Below, in pieces: positions 41,180 through 43,789 of a stretch of 43,789 nucleotides of DNA. Position 1 is the first letter of the stretch; each line of letters starts with the position of its first letter. This stretch comes from Acidimicrobiia bacterium (GTDB lineage Bacteria > Actinomycetota > Acidimicrobiia > Acidimicrobiales > Poriferisodalaceae), in assembly GCA_022824805.1 (NCBI GenBank), contig JAJDZE010000103.1:1-43789 (forward strand), given 5' to 3'. Position numbers and translations under genes: made by a program. The notes under the pieces were generated by a model. That model was not told the DNA's origin and did no database searches. It saw only the letters and a program-made list of their open reading frames with translations.

Positions 41180-41821
41180 ATGGAACAGCTGAAGCTCATC
41201 GCCGAGACCCGTCACGCAACCGGCTCGGGTGCGTCGCGGCGTCTGCGCGCCGACGACAAGATCCCCGCAGTGATGTACGGCCATGGCAGCGAGCCCGTGT
41301 CGATCACGCTGGACCGGCTGCGGTTTCGAGCTGCGCTGAACGCAGCGGGCCCGAACGCGATCATCACGCTCGAGGTCGAGGGCCAGAACCACCTCACCAT
41401 CGTCAAGGACATGCAACGCGACACGATCGCCAACCGCGTGACGCATGTCGATTTCCTGCTGATCTCGCTCGACGAGCGCTTGGTGGTCGATGTGCCAATC
41501 CGGCTGGTCGGCGAGGCGGCTCAGGCGGGCCGTGAAGGCGCCGTGGTGCAGCAGCAGATCATGTCGCTGCACGTCGAATCGCCCGCGGGGGTGATCCCCC
41601 CGGCCATCGACGTCGACGTGGAGTCGCTCTCGCTGGACAACCCGATCCGTGTCAGCGATCTCACCCTGCCCGAGGGCATGGAGAGCTTGCTCGAGGGAGA
41701 CACGCTGGTAGCGATCGCACAGCGGACACGCGCTGCCGTCGCCGCTGAACAGGTAGACGGTGAGGGCGAGCCGGTCGGGGCCGACACCCTCGACGACGCC
41801 GCAGCCGCAGACGAGGACTGA
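41180..41821 (+). CDS. rplY: Large ribosomal subunit protein bL25 (CTC form)
   Basis: 213 residues from ATG 41180, with GAAGGGG upstream. The N-terminal part (RHATGSGASRRLRADDKIPA then VMYGHG) is the 5S-rRNA-binding L25 domain. The C-terminal TL5/CTC domain follows from about 95 (LVVDVPIRLVGEA, IPPAIDVDVESL, LPEGMESLLEGD). The protein ends in an acidic tail, GEGEPVGADTLDDAAAADED. Its stop is eight bases before pth, as commonly seen in actinobacteria. Confidence 0.95.
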   Translation: MEQLKLIAETRHATGSGASRRLRADDKIPAVMYGHGSEPVSITLDRLRFRAALNAAGPNAIITLEVEGQNHLTIVKDMQRDTIANRVTHVDFLLISLDERLVVDVPIRLVGEAAQAGREGAVVQQQIMSLHVESPAGVIPPAIDVDVESLSLDNPIRVSDLTLPEGMESLLEGDTLVAIAQRTRAAVAAEQVDGEGEPVGADTLDDAAAADED

Positions 41822-41829
41822 ACAACCCA

Positions 41830-42471
41830 GTGTCCGTGTTCCGCCGGGCGGCCGCGCGGCGGGGAACAGCCGCAGACTGGCTCGTGGTGGGCCTCGGCAA
41901 TCCCCCCGAGCGCTATGCCGGAAGCCGTCACAACGTCGGGGCCGAGGCCACCGAACGCTGGGCATCGGAGCTTCGGTGCGACTTTGCCGTGCAGCGGCGC
42001 GAGCACGCCCGAGTGGCACAGGCCACGGTGGGCGAGCGTCGCATCACGCTCGCGTGTCCGACCACGTTCATGAACGAGAGCGGCCGGAGCGTGGGCGTGC
42101 TGGTGAAGCGCCACGGCATCGTCGAGCCGTCGCGGCTCGTGGTGGTACACGACGAGCTCGACCTCGAGCCCGGCCAGGTGCGGCTCAAGTCGGGCGGCGG
42201 CATCGCCGGTCACAACGGCCTGGCCTCGATCGCCGACCAGCTCGGCACCCGCGACTTCGTGCGGCTGCGCATCGGCATCGGCAAGCCGCCGCGACCCGAA
42301 GCCGGCAAGAAGTGGGTGCTGCAGCGACCGGGGCGCCACGAAGGGCCGTTGATCGACACGGCGATGGACCTCGCAGTGGCGGGGCTCGAGATGCTGGTGC
42401 GCGACGGCATCGAGGCGGCGATGACCGTCACCAATGCCCGTCGGCGTCGGCGAGAAACTCCTGCGTCGTGA
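41830..42471 (+). CDS. pth: Peptidyl-tRNA hydrolase
   Basis: 213 residues from GTG 41830. Pth frees tRNA from peptidyl-tRNA that has dropped off the ribosome. The catalytic histidine is in RYAGSRHNVGAEA. TTFMNESGRSVG and VVVHDELDLEPGQVRLKSGG contain the substrate-binding Asn and Asp, and GHNGLASIADQLGTRDFVRL follows. The length is normal. The gene is close behind rplY, and mfd begins 82 bases later. Confidence 0.96.
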   Translation: MSVFRRAAARRGTAADWLVVGLGNPPERYAGSRHNVGAEATERWASELRCDFAVQRREHARVAQATVGERRITLACPTTFMNESGRSVGVLVKRHGIVEPSRLVVVHDELDLEPGQVRLKSGGGIAGHNGLASIADQLGTRDFVRLRIGIGKPPRPEAGKKWVLQRPGRHEGPLIDTAMDLAVAGLEMLVRDGIEAAMTVTNARRRRRETPAS

Positions 42472-42553
42472 GGCCAGCATTGTCGGCGCCGTATCGGACC
42501 GGGCGCGGGCCGAGCGAACTGCGGCTTGGTCATTCGGCGCAGCCGCTCGCGTC

Positions 42554-43789
42554 GTGAACACCTCACAAGCAGCACCGCTGCGCGGGCTGGCCGAGCGCCT
42601 CGGACGCGACCCGGGCTTCGTGTCGATGCTGGGCCGGGGGTCCGGCTCGGTTGCCGTCGCCGAGGGAGCTCGCCCGTTCGTCGTCGCCGGCTTGGCGACA
42701 CTGGGATCGCGCAGCCCGATCCTTGTCGTCACCGCCACTGCCAACGAGGCTGAGCGCTATGCCAGCGACCTCGGCACCTGGCTGGGGGAGGGGCAGGTAG
42801 CGCTGTTTGCGGCCTGGGAGACGCTGCCGTTCGAGCGCGTGAGCCCCGCAGCCGAGACGATGGGTGGCCGGCTGGCGGTGCTTGAGGCGGTGCGAGCCAC
42901 GGCTGCGGGACCTGCATCGACAACCGATCCTGGATCCTCGGCTGCGCCGCTGGCGCGAGACGCGACGCCCGCAGCCGACGGTACGCCTGATCTGCGGCCG
43001 AGGTTCGAGGTGATCGTGGCGCCGATCCGGGCGTTGCTGCAGCGGCTGAGCCCGAACTCTGTGACCGATGCGGCGGCATCGTTACGCGTCGCCCGCGGCC
43101 ACCGGTGCGACTTGGGCGAGCTGGTGTCGCAGCTGGTGTCGTGGGGCTACCGGCGCGAGCACCAGGTGGAGCATCGCGGCGAAGTCGCAGTGCGCGGCGG
43201 GATCGTGGACGTCTTCTGCCCGACGGCCGACGCGCCGGTGCGCATCGATCTGTGGGGCGACGAGATCGACCGTCTCACCTCGTTCTCGGTCGCCGACCAG
43301 CGTTCGGTGGTGGAGCTTGCGCAGGCTCAGATCTACCCGGCACGAGAGATGCGGCCCGACGCCGTCATGCGAGAGCGAGCCGCAGCCCTGGCTGTCAGCG
43401 AGCCGTGGTGCGCCGAGCACATGGAGCGTCTCAGCAGGGGCGAGCTCTTCGACGGGATGGAGTCGTGGCTGCCGTGGCTGGCCCCTGACGAGGTTGTGCT
43501 GCCGGACCTGCTGGGGCCCGACTCGCTGGTGCTGCTCTGCGAGCCGCGGCGCCTCGCTGATCGTGCCGCCGACATCAAGGCGGAGACCGACGACCTCACC
43601 CAGTCGCTGGCAGTGACGTGGGGTGTGCGACGCCTTGGCGACGGTGCCCAGCAACCTGCCGGTGCCGCGGACGATGCGAGCGGCGATGCCGACGATGCAG
43701 ATGGGGACGACGCTGCGATCGGCGCTAGCGACGGGAGCGAGGACGATGCCGCAGCCTTGTTCCCGCGGCTGCACGTTGCGTTCGAACGA
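42554..43789 (+). CDS. mfd: Transcription-repair coupling factor Mfd, N-terminal part (runs off window)
   Basis: 412 codons are seen, open to the right edge. Mfd removes stalled RNA polymerase and recruits UvrA. The UvrB-like N-terminus is recognised by ILVVTATANEAERYASDLGT, FAAWETLPFERVSP, VIVAPIRALLQRLSP, HRGEVAVRGGIVDVFCPTAD and DLWGDEIDRLTSFSVADQRS, a close match to mycobacterial Mfd. I chose GTG 42554; an in-frame ATG at 42434 lies inside pth and would add 40 poorly conserved residues. Two low-complexity pieces stand out: an Ala/Thr/Pro-rich loop (43 kb, AAGPASTTDPGSSAAPLARD) and an Asp/Ala-rich stretch near 43660-43750. The RNAP-binding and helicase domains lie outside the window. Confidence 0.92.
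   Translation, partial: MNTSQAAPLRGLAERLGRDPGFVSMLGRGSGSVAVAEGARPFVVAGLATLGSRSPILVVTATANEAERYASDLGTWLGEGQVALFAAWETLPFERVSPAAETMGGRLAVLEAVRATAAGPASTTDPGSSAAPLARDATPAADGTPDLRPRFEVIVAPIRALLQRLSPNSVTDAAASLRVARGHRCDLGELVSQLVSWGYRREHQVEHRGEVAVRGGIVDVFCPTADAPVRIDLWGDEIDRLTSFSVADQRSVVELAQAQIYPAREMRPDAVMRERAAALAVSEPWCAEHMERLSRGELFDGMESWLPWLAPDEVVLPDLLGPDSLVLLCEPRRLADRAADIKAETDDLTQSLAVTWGVRRLGDGAQQPAGAADDASGDADDADGDDAAIGASDGSEDDAAALFPRLHVAFER

Noticed and set aside
42434-42553. Earlier ATG start for mfd
   Set aside because: It would overlap pth by about 38 bases and add residues that do not resemble Mfd; GTG 42554 gives a family-like N-terminus.
42468-42557. Small ORF starting at the GTG overlapping the pth stop
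   Set aside because: It gives only 29 Arg/Ser/Gly-rich codons with no known motif and ends at the mfd start; coupling by a leader peptide cannot be shown.

Overview
The window reads as chromosomal DNA of a GC-rich actinobacterium (phylum Actinomycetota). I infer this from the gene order glmU-prs-rplY-pth-mfd and rsmI-metG-tatD-rsmA-ispE, from the two tiny actinobacterial ribosomal proteins bL37 and bS22, and from frequent GTG starts. A deep lineage such as Acidimicrobiia fits, but the sequence alone cannot prove it. Nearly everything is housekeeping. The only mobile element is a frameshifted IS256-family transposase at the left edge.

Layout. 1-711: IS256 remnant, then about 560 empty bases. 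1275-4001: a KAS-III/HMG-CoA-synthase-like protein fused to a DUF35/OB-fold domain, and an SCP2-type thiolase. 4063-7049 (minus): dxs and an LPG-synthase-like membrane protein. 7413-12092: tldD, tldE, a PHP phosphoesterase and uppP in one tight operon. 12169-13237 (minus): SAF-domain protein and a Ruc/FmdB-like zinc ribbon. 13385-18030: UDP-sugar pyrophosphorylase, moeA, moaA, moaC and a three-helix membrane protein resembling the division factor GlpR; then tRNA-Ala(CGC). 18251-19809: SCO1 and CtaG copper/oxidase assembly. 19796-22589 (minus): pepN with a 42-aa membrane ORF behind it. 22695-25462: a PfkB kinase and a phosphohexomutase, convergent. 25606-28427: an MBOAT acyltransferase and its SGNH partner. 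28488-31709 (minus): polysaccharide deacetylase lipoprotein, bL37, CaiB-type CoA transferase. 31836-38625: ychF, DUF192, rsmI, metG, tatD, rsmA, ispE. 38644-38930: bS22 and tRNA-Gln(TTG). 39013 to the end: a short GlmU, prs, rplY, pth and the start of mfd.

Functional themes are cell-envelope building (undecaprenyl recycling, UDP-sugars, isoprenoid precursors by the MEP route, surface acylation), molybdenum cofactor synthesis, translation and ribosome maturation, and cytochrome oxidase assembly.

The most unusual signal is not a gene. Short repeats and insertions recur inside conserved genes, always a multiple of three long where they lie in coding DNA. A 40-base core (ARERSEQE-encoding) occurs four times: twice in frame inside uppP as 114-bp tandem units, once filling the gap between the uppP and SAF stops, and once directly before the SGNH gene, where a single base change creates its Shine-Dalgarno site. 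In-frame additions also lie in dxs, fmdB, pepN, the MBOAT gene, rsmA and ispE.
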